Assembly: GCF_030035675.1 (NCBI RefSeq)
Contig: NC_084489.1
Location: 20,795,501 to 20,859,500 of the forward strand
Direction: 5' to 3'
Length of the DNA stretch: 64,000 bases
DNA from: Rhineura floridana
Taxonomy: Eukaryota > Chordata > Lepidosauria > Squamata > Rhineuridae
Below the pieces are notes generated by a model, which saw only the letters and a program-made list of their open reading frames with translations, did not search any database and was not told the origin of the DNA. Every line of letters begins with the position of its first letter. Position 1 is the first letter of the stretch. Shown here one piece after another: positions 1 to 11,598 of the stretch. Made by a program: the position numbers and the translations under genes.

Positions 1-1179
1 GATGCCAATTCTGAAACTGAGAACTACAGTTTATAATTATACAGGGTAGGATCTGGAGAGTGAGCAAAGATTCCCTTTTATTTTTCTTCCTCTTGAAATA
101 TCCCTGTATAGTGCAGGGAGAAGAGGGTTTTAAAAAGAACCTCATGGTATACATCCTCTCAACCCTAATTCCCCCTCCAGGACACTATATATTATGGGGC
201 TTGAACAGGGTAATGCCATCTCCATTCTATAACTCCTGGAAGCTCACATGTACTTGTTGGCTCTTTTGGGGCATGTTTTAAAAATGATTTACAACCTTCT
301 ATACTTCTTTGTACCTAGGGAGTACCTCAAGTCAGTACCTTATTTTTGGGTGGCTCCATTTGCTTTTGGCACTCAAACAGCTATTAGAGGTAACAAGTGG
401 GACCCGCAACAAAAAATTGCAGTCTGGAGTGCTCCTGTTCAGGGTTGCAGACACACAGACACACCTTCTTTCATGACATTTCATTCCACACCACACCCAG
501 TTTTTTGTTTTTCCTTCCAACATTTGGTCACAATTCCATGGCCCCTGAGCATGATACAAGTTTGTACCCAGCCCAGAGAAATTTTGCTTCAGCATTGTTG
601 TCAGCACAGTAATGTAAACAGTAGCGGACATGCTGTGGGTAAACAATAAGCTTTGGCCTCTGACTCTGGTCTCTTCCTTTAGTACCCCACCTATACAACA
701 CCATGACATGAAAAGAAAATCTACTTTTAAGCAGATTTTATTTCTACCAATAGGGGGCAGTAGCATGCTGACATACAGCTGACAATTCTGGATGGGCGTT
801 TTAGCCTCAGAGACTGAATTAGTGTGATGTACTGCTATGTTTTATGCATTGTGAAAGAACCCGTTAATGCATTGAGAAATGTTGCTGTGTGCATAAAATG
901 TTTTCTGTAGCTATCAGCATTGGCCTTAGAGATTTTTATGTATAGTGATTAAATATTGTTCCCTGCTGAGCGGCAACAATGATCCCAGGCAATTTCCCCC
1001 TCCCCCCTTGTGCATGTCAACAGAACACATTTCACAAGCATCAAATTCATTTGAAGTATTTCATCTGAAGTATTTAAATCTCAACAGCAGCTTTATGCAT
1101 TAATTTACGGGTTAATTAAAGGGCATTTTTCAGCAATGAGCAACTTGAACATAAGACTTTGCTTTCTGCCTCAAAACAG
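1..1179 (+). other. TGM4 intron 4 (3' part), no recognised feature
   Basis: No exon-like segment for the expected preceding exon (ending PWNFGQ in human TGM4) is found here, so exon 4 lies before the window. Open frames in this stretch lack splice sites and resemble no protein I know. Confidence 0.6.
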
Positions 1180-1287
1180 TTTGAGGAAGATGTTTTGGAT
1201 TGCTGCATGTACCTTCTGGACAAGAGCCAACTCAAGCCAAAGGCTAAACAAGATCCTGTGATCATCTCCAGGGCCATGTCAGCGTTG
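1180..1287 (+). CDS. TGM4: TGM4 exon 5
   Basis: Acceptor ...tcaaaacag before 1180 and donor gtatgt after 1287. 108 bases, in phase 0, encode 36 residues starting FEEDVLDCC and ending SRAMSAL. This is the start of the transglutaminase catalytic core. It is somewhat shorter than the 129 bases I recall for this exon in TGM2, as expected for TGM4. Confidence 0.9.
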
Positions 1288-4200
1288 GTATGTCCTTAAA
1301 TAAATGTTTTAACACAGGTTGGATTCTTTTAGTTAGGACAAGAAATCTGACCAAACCCAGCCCTACATGGCTTCAGTATATTATACCTTCAGACCATGCC
1401 CTGAACACGTATCGGGGCCATAACATAATAAAGAGGGAAATTGTGGCCCTCCAGATGCTCCTGGACTCCACCTCTCATTATCCCTGACCATTGGCAATGT
1501 TAGCTGAGGATGATGGGAGCTGGAATCCAACAACATCTGGAGGACCAAAGGCTCCCCACACTTGACCTAATAGGTTTTCCTTTCTGTATCTAGCGAGTTG
1601 TCTGCTACCAGTAATGCGCTGTTCTGAAGTAAGCAGCAGGAAAGGGCCTAGAATGGAGGGGTAATTGTCAAAAGTACAGAACTTAGTTCTGCAGTGCCTG
1701 GACAATTGCGTAGAGTACCATTTGTGTGCAGTATGTTGTCCAAATTACTCTGTGTGTGTGTGAAGGAGTGTACATCATAGATGGTAAATCTGTAAATGTT
1801 GACCCAAGAATGTGAAGTCATTCAATCACTGTAGTTGCTCACAGCGTTTGGTCACATTACACAAAAACGGGTTATGAATGATGTTTGCCTTTAAGACTCA
1901 AAATGGTAACATCCCAAATTGCTTGTATATTTGAATAAAAGCCTCCTGCTCTGGGGATTGAAAGTCCAGCATGGCTTCTGCTGGGTGTCAGAAAAGAGTC
2001 CATCAGGTGGCAATCTAGCAATGATACAGCTACTACAGAACTTTTGGCAAAATGCAGAGGGTAAGGACAAAGCTTGCACTATATAGTTTTGTTATCTGCT
2101 CTTGTTTTTTAGGTTAACTCTGCGGATGACAGTGGAGTGCTGTTCGCAAGCTGGTCAGGACGTTATTCAGGTGGTACACCGCCTTTGGCCTGGACAGGAA
2201 GTGTCCCAATTTTGCAGCAGTATTACAGAACCAAAAAAAGTGTTTTGTATGGTCAGTGCTGGGTTTTCTCTGGAGTGCTTACCACTGGTAAGTCATGCAT
2301 TTTGGAGGTGGCCTACCTCTTCTTTGAATTTACCTAACTGAAACCTCCATGATAAGAAGCAGCATACCTTGTACGGAATACTAGAAGGTGGGAAATACAA
2401 CCTAGAGCTGACATCCTTATCTGTATTTCAGTCATGCGCAGTCTGGGGATGCCAGCCAGAAGTGTGACCAATTTTGCTTCAGCTCATGACACAGAGGAAA
2501 ACCTTAAAGTTGACATTTACTTGAATGAAAATGGAGAAAAAATGGAGACCCTAACAACAGACTCAATTTGGTAATCATCACTTACAGATTACTAGCTAAT
2601 CCACCTCTTTCTGAAATTCCCACTCATGGAAAAATGGTTGAGCGGAGGAGGATGAAAGCCTAACGTTTCTGGTGTGTAATATGATCCTCTCCACCCCCAT
2701 TTTTATTTTACAGATGGAGCCATGATCTACTCGAAACTAGAAATTTCTGTGTCTCCCAACTTTAATTGTCGTTTTTGCTCAAAACTTGAAAGTTCCACCA
2801 TTCTGGCTCACTGCCTTTCTATTCTGAGAGTCCCTGGGGCTTCCCAGAGCCTCCCTTATTATCTCAGTTTGTTGTGCTCCTGCAAAAGCGACTACTGAGA
2901 CCCTCTGGTGCTGCTCTAGATGTAGTGCATCCAGGGAGGAAAATCAGCTGCCTTCCCATGCACCCAGAGGAGTGCCTTAAATGAGACATGGCCTTTTTTT
3001 GGATCCCAGCAATAAACTTGAAGACATTTTGAAAATGCAATTATTTCAAACAATGTGGAAGTGGACAGTACCAGACTCCTGCTAAGCAGAAAATAGGGTA
3101 TGGCCATTTCCCTTCACAGCACAAATATATTTTATTCTCCAGACCTGACGCAACCACATTCAAGAGATACACCCTGAGCAGTTTCACGTGTTGGCCTCCC
3201 TTAGCTGCCCTGAGTGGAACTGTTAAAAGACCTTTCTTTGTGCCCCTCCCATTTTCTCTCTGTATATTCTGAAGAGGCCAGCTTATCTCTCTCAGAATTG
3301 CTTAGAGGAGCACATATCTTCTGCAGCCAGATGGCCTAGATCAGGAGTGGGAAACCTTTTTCAGCCAAGGTGGCATTCCTTCATTGGCAACTTTCTGGGG
3401 GCCATGTGCCAGTAACGAGTAGGGCCATAGCCCAAAGTGGGTGTGGCAGATAAAATGGGGAACAAATTCCACTTGGTTTGTATTTTAATGCAAATCCAAA
3501 CTTAGCCAATCTGCATTTCCAGAAACAACATTCAAAATGCAGTATCTTTTGAAATTAGTACTTCTCTGAATATTGTGATGTGGTTACCAAAACAAAAAGT
3601 GTGTTCAAAATGCATATATTAGGCAAAAGTATGCATAAAATGTATATATTAGTGAAAATAACATACAAGAGTGCAATGTAGTGAAAAATTGGCTTGCAAA
3701 CATGTGTGCATTAGGCAAAATTGCATACCAATATATATAAGGAGAAATGCACCCTAAGATGCTGATGAATTTTTGTGAGGACATTCTAAAAAGTTAATTT
3801 TGTAAACTGATGCAGAAATGTGGTGAACTAGAAACAGCTCAAGGACACATTCCAGCAAGGCAAAAACACTCAAAGGGGGTGCGAAACAGTATGGCCTAGA
3901 GAAAATCCGAAGGGCCACATCAAGAAGTCTGGAAGGTTGCATTCAGCCCAAGAGACAGAGGTTCTCCCTGGCTTCATTTCATATATTTGTATGTCCATAA
4001 ATTCATCATTTAGCATCATCCGCAGATTACATTAAGAATTCAGTTAAATCAAAAGACCATTTACTGTTTTTGCCTTCCTATTCAGTCTAATTCTAATACA
4101 TATTAGTTCTAGCTCATGAAACTGCAGCTCATAATAATTTTTGTTTTAATTCTGAAACCTAACTAAACACAGGAACTTCCATGTGTGGAATGAAGTCTGG

Positions 4201-7200
4201 ATGAAAAGGCGGGACTTACCGAAGGGCTTTGATGGCTGGCAGGTGATCGATGCCACACCTCAGGAAAAGAGCCAAGGTAAGACTTCAGAGAAGGCATGTA
4301 AGCACAAGCAAAATAAAAGTTTAAATTTGGTAAACATTAAAACTTGGTTAAATTAATCCATTCACAATTGATTTCACATTCTGTGCCACAGAAACACAAA
4401 TGTTATACTGAAAATAGTTTATGCCTTTTAATGGATTTGTATGGGTTTTTTTGGTATAGATTAGCATCCTAGAAGGAAGGATATAAATAACTGAAATAAA
4501 TACTATTCAGTCTTAATTTCACAAATTAGCAGAAGCAGTGAGTGAAGAACAAATAACTGTGGATTATAAGGGATTTTACAGGATACAGAAGTCTTTTCAA
4601 GTTCTGTTTCATTTCTGATAATTCAGCAGGTGCTGTCCACAACAAAGGTTAGCAACACCTTAAAAAAAAGTAAGTTGAGATTATCAGGAAATAAAGTCCT
4701 GAAGTATTAGAATTACTTTCAGGCATGAGTTTGTGGTTACTGATGGTACTCATTCAGAGTGCTAACTCATATTGTAATTATACTCATATCCACTAGAGTA
4801 AACAATGAATGAGGCAGGGCCAACATGAAGGAGTCCTCAAAGAAATGTTGTCCAGTATCCCAGAGAATCCATGTACCATCCCCACTTTTAAAGTTAAACA
4901 AGTCAAACAGCAGTATGATAAGATCCCATATAGGTCAGGCCTTAATGTCATTGTGTCCAGTTTATACAGCATACTAAGCAGGGCTTTGGGAATCTTTTCC
5001 TGCTGCTAATGTTAGCCTCTATATGCTACCTGTTTCTATAGAGACTGTACAATATTCCAGACAGCTTATATTGGGCTGGGAATTGCAACTATAACTACAG
5101 AAGCGAACATGCAAAATAGGTGTGGGATTATTTATCAGCTCTTTCAATTGGCAGAGTAAGGGGAGGTAGCAGTTTCGATTGAAACCAAATGTCAGGAGAT
5201 AAAGAAAGGGAAAGAGTGAAAGGCAAGTGTGGGAAAGGGGATAACATTAATATCCCCTGTAAAATAAGTCATATACTGACCTTGTACAGGATACTTCATA
5301 GTGTCAACATAATTTCTAGTAGTAGTCATCAAAGGGCACAATAGGGGTGTTACCAGAAGACAAGGTTAAATTTGGAATCCACTTTAGTGCCTTGAAAAGT
5401 AGGTAACTTCAACCCAGATCTCCTTTGGCATGACCCACTTCATCTCAGAAGCTTCACCTTACTTTCAAAAATCCTAGAATTTGTATTACTCCATTGAATA
5501 TAATGGTGATATTAACAAATAGCTGTAATTTTATTCCTTTTGACAGAAACAGATAAAATTTGCAGACATAGTAGCCACCTCTGAATAGATGGGAGTTGTG
5601 CAAAGAGATTTTCTTGTCCATTTATTTGTTGTTCATTTTTGGGCTAGAAACGTTAAGATTTGATGGGGGTTGCAAAGCAAATGCCTATTTTTTTTCTTTC
5701 TTTGCAGAATTGGCTGAAATTTGCAGGCATGTATAACTTCTGAGAGGTTGAAGCCTGCCAAATTTCAGATAGATAGGTGCAGAGTTTGTGTGTGTGCAAA
5801 GGGAGACTTTAAAGTTTTGGGGTAAAGTGATCTGCTTGTGTTTTTTGGGGGGTGATTTGTATAAAAATAGCATGTATTGTAGAGATGCCTCTAGATAAGT
5901 AACTTGCACAATTTTTAGAAGGATATACACAGAGGTTGAGGAGTTTGTTGACGAAAAACTTTTTTTTGTTTTCTTGCTGTTTTCTTCTGAATTGATGCCA
6001 ACTGATAGCTTGAGTTCTTTCTGTGTCCCTTTCAACAGCACTGCGATTGGATTGGAAGTACAAAAGGAAAGCCCTAGTAAGGTTATTTCCTGGTTGGAAG
6101 TTAGAGCTATCAAGCACAAACCTAAACACACGTTTTTTACCCCTCCCTGTGGTGTTTTCATTATATGGGGAGAAACAGGTGGCCAGAGTTCTTTGGGACC
6201 TCTACAGTTGCGAGGCAGCCCTGAAGTTTTGGGATCAGCCTTATTCTGTTTGGAACACCTCAAAGTACACTTGATTCCATTTGGAAGACTCCTGAAACTC
6301 TCCAAAGCGGCCCAATTCAGCTCAGGATTTTGGAAATGTCAAAATCAAATGCACATCCCTATAGTATATACTGCTATGCTACCCAACAAATGTAGCAGTT
6401 TTGCTTGGTCATTATATCAGTGAAAACATGGCATGTTTTCTGCCCCCTGCAACACATTCTAATGCCTGTATTGTCCATGACACTGAGACCAAATATAATC
6501 CTTGATCATATCACAAGTTCCGTAAAAAAATATCTATTCCAAGTATATTTCTGGTCAAGCAAAAATGAAAATGAAAGTGAAGGGCAACTGAAAACATAGC
6601 ACACTAGGGACTAGAATTTTAGTTTATTTATTGCTAATATTTATATGCCACTAAATTCTGGGTAGACATATAGACACCATGTGATGGGGCCAATGGGCTC
6701 TGAATACGAGCAGAACACCAATTCACATTCAATCTTCCCTCCAGGGATTTTCCAGTGTGGCCCTACTCCAGTAAATGCAATCAGAAAGGGAGAAGTCTAT
6801 CTTCCCTTCGACTCCAAGTTTGTGTTTGCTGAAGTGAATGCAGACAGAGTCTTTTGGCAAGTAAAGACTGAAAATGGCACACAAAAATATGTCAAACTGC
6901 GTGAAGAAACCAAAGTGATAGGACAGAGTATCAGCACCAAAGCTGTTGGAAAGGACATTCGTGAAGACATCACAGCTCAGTACAAATTTCCAGAAGGTGA
7001 CCAATATACTGTTTTCTGTCAGAGGAGAAATAATCATTTTCCACACTAGTAATTTATGTCTTTTGTATGGAGTCTTCTTGGGTGACTTTTATTGCCTTAA
7101 ATGGGTAAAGACAAAACAAAAACTTCAGATTTTTAAAGTGTACACCTAAAATTTAATGGATGAATGAGACAAACATGTTTGGAAAATCATATAACATACA

Positions 7201-8038
7201 GCTATACTAATCAGAAAGCCAGGTTTCTGTCAAATGTACAGGGTGGCAAACCCAGATTAACTGACAGGTAGTGTTTGGATGAATGACCCTTAGTCTCAAA
7301 TTTTACATATTCATCAAACCCTTTGGATAGAGATTTGACTGGCATTTCTTAATCCTGGGAGGGAAAGCATGGCCAGCCATGTGCTTTATATTTAATCAAA
7401 ATAAAAGCAATGAATATGTTTGCTCCGACCCTTCAGCTGACAATTGATAATGTTTCTAATGATGCTGGGCTCCATTGTTTCCCATTTTCCTGTTTCTTTC
7501 AGGTACTCCTGAGGAAAGAAAGTCTGTGGAAACTGCTTGCTCCTATTTGCAGTCTACAAATCTGGGATTCTGTGAAGTAACACCTCCCCCTGAACCCCTC
7601 AAGGCTGACCTGAAACTTGGAATGGAAGGGGAAAAAACATTGTGGCCAGGACAGCCGATTGACAGGAATCTTATTATAAATAATGACTCTGTGGGTGCAT
7701 GGACAGTCAGCTTTGTGGCCGCTTGCCAATTGGAATCATACACTGGGAAAGTAGAGGCCAGCCTTGCAACCATCAAGCAAACTGTCCAAACAGAAGGCAA
7801 GCCAGGTGAGTCTACCAAAACCCAGCTGTGAGATACCACATGCTTTTCGTTGTGATGATGGCTGCCCATGTCTCTAGAGGAGGAGGACCTTATACTTTGT
7901 CCCAGAAAGCCTCCCTCTTTTAGAAACACATCTTTTTGAATTATGTATCAGGGTATCAAGAGGAGTATCAATACATTCCTCCCTCCCTCCCTCTCCCTCC
8001 CTCTCTCCCTCTCTCCCTCTCTCCCTCTCTCCCTCCCT

Positions 8039-8083
<45 letters not shown>

Positions 8084-8204
8084 CCTCCCTCCCTCCCTCC
8101 CTCCCTCTCTCCCTCTCTCCCTCTCTCCCTCTCTCCCTCCCTCCCTCCCTCCCTCCCTCTCTCCCTCTCTCCCTCTCTCCCTCTCTCCCTCCCTCCCTCT
8201 CTCC

Positions 8205-8286
<82 letters not shown>

Positions 8287-11200
8287 ATTTATTTGTAATG
8301 TTTTCCAGTTGGAAGTGAGAGACAGAGGATAAGTGAGAGGAGCAGATGTCAGCATGTCCTTCTTCCCTAGTCTGAGAATTTTGATCCAAGAAGGAACGAG
8401 TACACGTCCATGATGGATTGTATTCAATGTAGCGCTAATGCAAACATTCTATCACCACATGGTTTTCTCCTTGAGCAATGCTATGTTCTCCCCCGCTCCT
8501 CCCCCTGCACACCCCCTAGATTTGTTCTGGAGGTTCTCCTGACCCCCTAAGCAGATTTGGGGATAGGACAAGGTGCTTGGGGGGGGGAGGAGACGGAGGG
8601 GAAGCCCTGTTGCACTAACACTAATCCCTGCACTAGTGCTTTTATTTAGTTGAATAGCACTCTGTGCTTTCTTCTTTACAGTCCCCGGCTTCCCCGACAT
8701 CTCCCATTACCACAACCCAAACACCCTCCATTTGCAACAAGGCGCCCTGCTTCCTTCTTGTGTGCAGTGTTTCTCTCTCTAGCTGTCTCATCTTTCTGTT
8801 GGTGCAGTTATTCAGATCCCTCTGAAAATAGCAGCCGATGCTTACATAAAAGCGCTGACGTCAACAGAGGATGAGCTTCAGGTCAAAGTCAATGTTATTG
8901 CTGAGGTTCAAGAAACCAATGAGCAGCTCACAGAAGAGCTGACTTTCACCTTTCAGTACCCACCTCTCAAAGTGGAGGTAAGAAGTTAAATAATATCAGC
9001 TCCGGGCGAGTTATGGTGGCAGTTGGTATATACAAAACCAGAGAGTAGATGAGCTGGAAATAAGAATAAAATAAACAGGTAATTAGAGAAGAACTCTAGA
9101 AACAGAAAAGGTGCTCCACGGAATTATATGCGGGTTAGTAGGTAGTGTTTCTTAATACTTTTATCAATCGTCAAGGTCCTGGTTCTGATTATCATTTTAT
9201 TTCATTCTTTTAGGAGATAATGATTACTGGATTTCTTATTATGTGGCCCGATTTGCCTTCGCTGCTCAAAATCTGAGGGTTAAACACTTAACTAATCTGG
9301 GACTATAGATTATCTAAAGCTTATTGGTTTTAGAGTCTTAACTGGGTCTTATTCCGTACTGTAAATTTTAATCTTGTTGTTATTGTTGTATTTGTGTTTT
9401 AATTTTGCATGTATGTTGCAATGGCCCAAGGCCTGCAATAAAGATTTGCTTGCTAACTTAGATCCATAGTAGGTAAAAACAGTGGAAACTTAGGGCTCTG
9501 CTCATCCCACCCTCTAGCACACCCAACTGTAGGGTGAAGGCAGAAATTGGGCTCTGAGGAAGTGTGCAATAGCAGATAACACTGAGGCCAAACTTCAGTC
9601 TCCAAGTGTTATTTTTCAGGTGATGCTGGCTCAGTGTACACAATCAATCTAAGCCCCTGAACAGGTCAGTAGAGGACTCTTGCTAGGGTGTAGGCAAGCA
9701 AGGGGCAGGTCATGTGTTTCACCACCACCCCCACTGGCCAGTGGAACTCCCACAGCAGATCTTTCATCTGCACATTGTCAAAACAAAAACTATATGTTTG
9801 CAATACTTATCCAGCAGTCTAGGAGGGCATTGGGGGGTGGGGAGAGGAATAAAAGTATTGTTTTAACTCCTCCTCCCGCACTTTTGCGCCTTCAGCATGT
9901 GTCCATGGATGATGAAAACTACAGTTATATTTTGCTTGCTGTATTAGTATTAACAAGGTTTGCATACATTTTCTGTTTCCTGTCTTTAACTGAATGTGTT
10001 CTTCTCTGATCTTTGTTTTACAGATGTCAGAAACTGCAAAGGTTAATGAAGATTTTACCTGTGCATTTATTTTCAAGAATACACTATCCATTCCCTTGGA
10101 AAACTGCAAACTGCATGTAGAAGGACTAGGCATCTTTACAATGGAAACATTTGATCAAGGGTAAGGTGAATGTGGCTGAAAGGGGCTGCCTTAGAGTGTT
10201 GCCCGCTGTATAACTGGCACTGTCTTTCTGGCACAGCTTTCTCAGAATTCTGACTCAAGATCTTAACTGAGAGATTGAACCTAGAGCTTCACAGTCACAC
10301 CATCCATATACATCCTCTCTGAGCCATAACTATTTTCCTAGATCAGATTGTAAGAGTTCTTTTTTCCCTTTCATTGCAGTAACGCAGGAACATAAGAACT
10401 GCCATGTTGGACGAGACCACAGGCTAGCTAGCTTGGCAGCATTTCTCCAAGAGTAGTGAGACTGCTGTTTATTTGTTTATTGAGTTGTATACAGCCCTTC
10501 ATTTTGAATATTTCAAGGACAGTTAACAAAATAACAATAACATCAAAAACACCAGTACAGCAAAATAAACAGTAAAACAGGAAGTAAAAAAGCAGCAAAA
10601 CTTAAAAACCTCGGTAAAATAAAAAGGCCTTTGCTTAGCACGAAAAAGAGATCGGAGCCAACCCCAGGTGAGTCTTCCTAGGGAAAGAGTTCCCCAGATT
10701 CAACCCCATAACCAAGAAGGTACTCTTTCCCAGTCACAGCTGCCTCATTCCAGCTGGTGAAGGCGTGGCACTCGGAGTTAAGCCTCCAAAAATGACTGCA
10801 GTACACAGTAACGCCTTCCTTTAGATACCCATTCCCAAGCCCTGTAGGACTTTAAAGCGCATGATAGATCTGAACCAAGAGGGGAGTCTGTCCACACAGA
10901 AACCTGTTCTCTTGCACTTGCATTCACACCCACATGCACACACACACAAATAATCTGTCCCATCTTGACTTTATAATACACCAGTTTGACAGTTCTGCAT
11001 ATTTACAAAGATCTCACACAATTCATCTCCACCTATCCACGCTATGTTGCGGGTATCGTTTTGTTGCGTCTTTGCTATATAGCTAGCAAAGATGGCATGA
11101 AATATAGCCCAAAGGAAAACATGTATTGACCTGATCCAGAGTCAGTTTTGCCCATACTATGGCCACTAGGTCCACTGTCTCCTTATGGGCACAGCAACTC

Positions 11201-11598
11201 CAGTACATACATGGAGCCCTTTGCAGTGACTTTCCTCTTCATTTTGATTCAAGGAGAAGTCCAATGTAGGCCATGCTTTGGGCATGCAGCAGGCAGAGAA
11301 GCCCCCTCACTTGTAGTGAAAGGGGAAGCCTACTTGTGCAGGAGTTCTTTCACATGGGTTTTTTTATTGTGGATACACTCCCCAAGGTATCTAGTACGTG
11401 AAGAGCTATTATATATAGCAATATGACTCTTTGTATTATATTTTTCTTTTTCATAGGGACATAGCACCTGGTGGAATCTTTAAATCCAAAATAGTGTGTG
11501 CACCAAGGAAGACTGGGCTAAAGAAGATAGTGGCCAAACTGAACTCCACTCAGATAAAAGGAATAACTGTGGAAAAGATTATTTCAATCACTGAGTAG
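1180..11598 (+). CDS. TGM4: Transglutaminase 4 (3' nine coding exons; gene starts before window)
   Basis: Calcium-dependent protein-glutamine gamma-glutamyltransferase; in mammals TGM4 is the prostate/coagulating-gland enzyme that crosslinks seminal proteins. Nine exons with GT/AG borders join in frame: 1180-1287, 2113-2287, 2432-2570, 4173-4276, 6745-6996, 7503-7805, 8808-8977, 10024-10160 and 11457-11598, 1,530 coding bases giving 509 residues and a stop. Exon sizes of 175, 139, 104 and 137 match the conserved transglutaminase pattern for exons 6, 7, 8 and 12. The catalytic triad is visible: Cys in GQCWVF, His in NFHVW and Asp in VIDATPQEK. The last three exons encode the two C-terminal beta-barrels. 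TGM4 rather than another paralogue is chosen from remembered human motifs (FEKNVLDCC, SLKP, FKNTLAIPL, CTPIKTGPKK), which closely match [22 protein letters not shown] and [10 protein letters not shown] here, and from the convergent ZDHHC3 neighbour. Exons 1-4 (N-terminal beta-sandwich) are not in the window. No stops or frameshifts, so the gene looks functional. Confidence 0.93.
1445..1546. mobile_element. Short palindromic MITE (TGM4 intron 5)
   Basis: The two ends are inverted copies: ggccctccagatg at the left and catctggaggacc at the right. The inner arms (ctggactccacctctcatta / tgatgggagctggaatcc) also pair. The same family recurs at 21159-21297 and, as a half copy, near 33520-33585. A non-autonomous DNA transposon is the best explanation. 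Confidence 0.6.
2113..2287 (+). CDS. TGM4: TGM4 exon 6, catalytic cysteine
   Basis: Acceptor ttttttag before 2113, donor gtaagt after 2287; 175 bases, ending in phase 1. It encodes VNSADDSG, the [11 protein letters not shown] strand and the active-site motif GQCWVFSG. The nucleophilic Cys codon is at 2257-2259. The preceding PILQQYY segment is typical of the family. Confidence 0.95.
2432..2570 (+). CDS. TGM4: TGM4 exon 7
   Basis: Acceptor ctgtatttcag before 2432, donor gtaatc after 2570; 139 bases, the usual size of this exon across transglutaminases. Encodes [19 protein letters not shown] and a [10 protein letters not shown] stretch close to TGM4. The Trp codon of SIW is split across the next intron. 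Confidence 0.93.
3342..3970. mobile_element. hAT-like non-autonomous DNA transposon (TGM4 intron 7)
   Basis: Starts caggagtgggaaacct and ends aggttctccctg, i.e. inverted CAGGG(A/G)...ACCT termini. Inner text such as gggggccatgtgccagt and gggccacatcaag is shared with the element at 25520-25813. Candidate 8-bp flanks match only 4 of 8, so the copy is old or the borders are slightly off. No coding potential. Confidence 0.55.
4173..4276 (+). CDS. TGM4: TGM4 exon 8, catalytic His and Asp
   Basis: Acceptor ctaaacacag before 4173, donor gtaaga after 4276; 104 bases, the canonical exon size. Encodes [20 protein letters not shown] and [14 protein letters not shown]. The His codon is at 4180-4182 and the Asp codon at 4249-4251, completing the Cys-His-Asp triad. 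Confidence 0.95.
4277..6744 (+). other. TGM4 intron 8; repeat-like block at about 5540-6365
   Basis: No exon. From about 5540 the text repeats itself loosely (aaatttgcaga, gcaaagggaga, aaatttcagatagatag), and it ends near 6365 with gcacatcccta, which resembles the end of a DNA transposon. I found no matching left terminus. Long open frames on both strands here (5685-6423) are products of this low-complexity text. Confidence 0.3.
6745..6996 (+). CDS. TGM4: TGM4 exon 9, end of catalytic core
   Basis: Acceptor cttccctccag before 6745, donor gtgacc after 6996; 252 bases, phase 1 at both ends. Encodes [20 protein letters not shown], then [13 protein letters not shown], then [15 protein letters not shown] and YKFPEG. 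FAEVNAD and ISTKAVG are family hallmarks, and the acidic residues near the end fall in the calcium-binding part of the core. Confidence 0.93.
7503..7805 (+). CDS. TGM4: TGM4 exon 10, core to beta-barrel 1
   Basis: Acceptor gtttctttcag before 7503, donor gtgagt after 7805; 303 bases, phase 1 at both ends. Starts [16 protein letters not shown], matching the SSEERQVMDHAF region of human TGM4 as remembered. It continues through a Pro-rich linker ([10 protein letters not shown]) into the first C-terminal beta-barrel. Confidence 0.9.
7978..8282 (+). repeat. Compound microsatellite (CCCT)n / (CT)n / (CA)n
   Basis: About 305 bases in TGM4 intron 10. Alternating blocks of ccct, ctctcc and ct are followed by a pure ca run of about 45 bases. 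The whole CT part is an uninterrupted polypyrimidine tract. All open frames crossing it (Pro/Ser/Leu on +, Arg/Glu/Gly on -) are repeat translations, not genes. Confidence 0.97.
8808..8977 (+). CDS. TGM4: TGM4 exon 11, beta-barrel 1
   Basis: Acceptor ttggtgcag before 8808, donor gtaaga after 8977; 170 bases, ending in phase 0. Encodes [17 protein letters not shown], then a [16 protein letters not shown] strand and [11 protein letters not shown]. The last motif matches the TSFQYPEFSIE strand of human TGM4 as remembered. Confidence 0.9.
9171..9450 (+). mobile_element. LINE 3' tail fragment (TGM4 intron 11)
   Basis: AT-rich text ending gcaatggcccaaggcctgca followed by ataaagattt, a phrase I associate with the 3' end of a non-LTR element. 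No coding part remains. The rest of intron 11 (8978-10023) shows nothing else. Confidence 0.35.
10024..10160 (+). CDS. TGM4: TGM4 exon 12, beta-barrel 2
   Basis: Acceptor ttttacag before 10024, donor gtaagg after 10160; 137 bases, the standard transglutaminase exon 12 size. Encodes [19 protein letters not shown] followed by [18 protein letters not shown], the start of the second C-terminal beta-barrel. Confidence 0.93.
10459..10900 (-). mobile_element. LINE/SINE 3'-end fragment, CR1/L2-type (TGM4 intron 12)
   Basis: Reads tttatttgtttattgagttg, then a run of aaataacaataac-like text, then ggcctttgcttagcacgaaa and a gagttccccagatt segment. The same order (tttattta, aaaac runs, gcacgaaaag, gagttccacaatctggggg) occurs at 42211-42620 and 51061-51545, so these are copies of one LINE tail in antisense orientation. 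Confidence 0.5.
11457..11598 (+). CDS. TGM4: TGM4 exon 13, C-terminus and stop
   Basis: Acceptor ctttttcatag before 11457. 142 coding bases encode [20 protein letters not shown] and end KIISITE then TAG at 11596-11598. The [10 protein letters not shown] and KIISITE pieces align with human CTPIKTGPKK and KIVLITK, which is the strongest paralogue-specific evidence for TGM4. Confidence 0.93.

Noticed and set aside
5685-6423. A 206-residue minus-strand frame and 149-residue plus-strand frame
   Set aside because: They overlap each other inside repeat-like intronic sequence, lack splice context and match no family. AT/GC-skewed text gives chance open frames here.
7936-8427. Several overlapping open frames on both strands (Pro/Ser/Leu, Arg/Glu/Gly, Cys/Val)
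   Set aside because: All are translations of the CT/CCCT/CA microsatellite.
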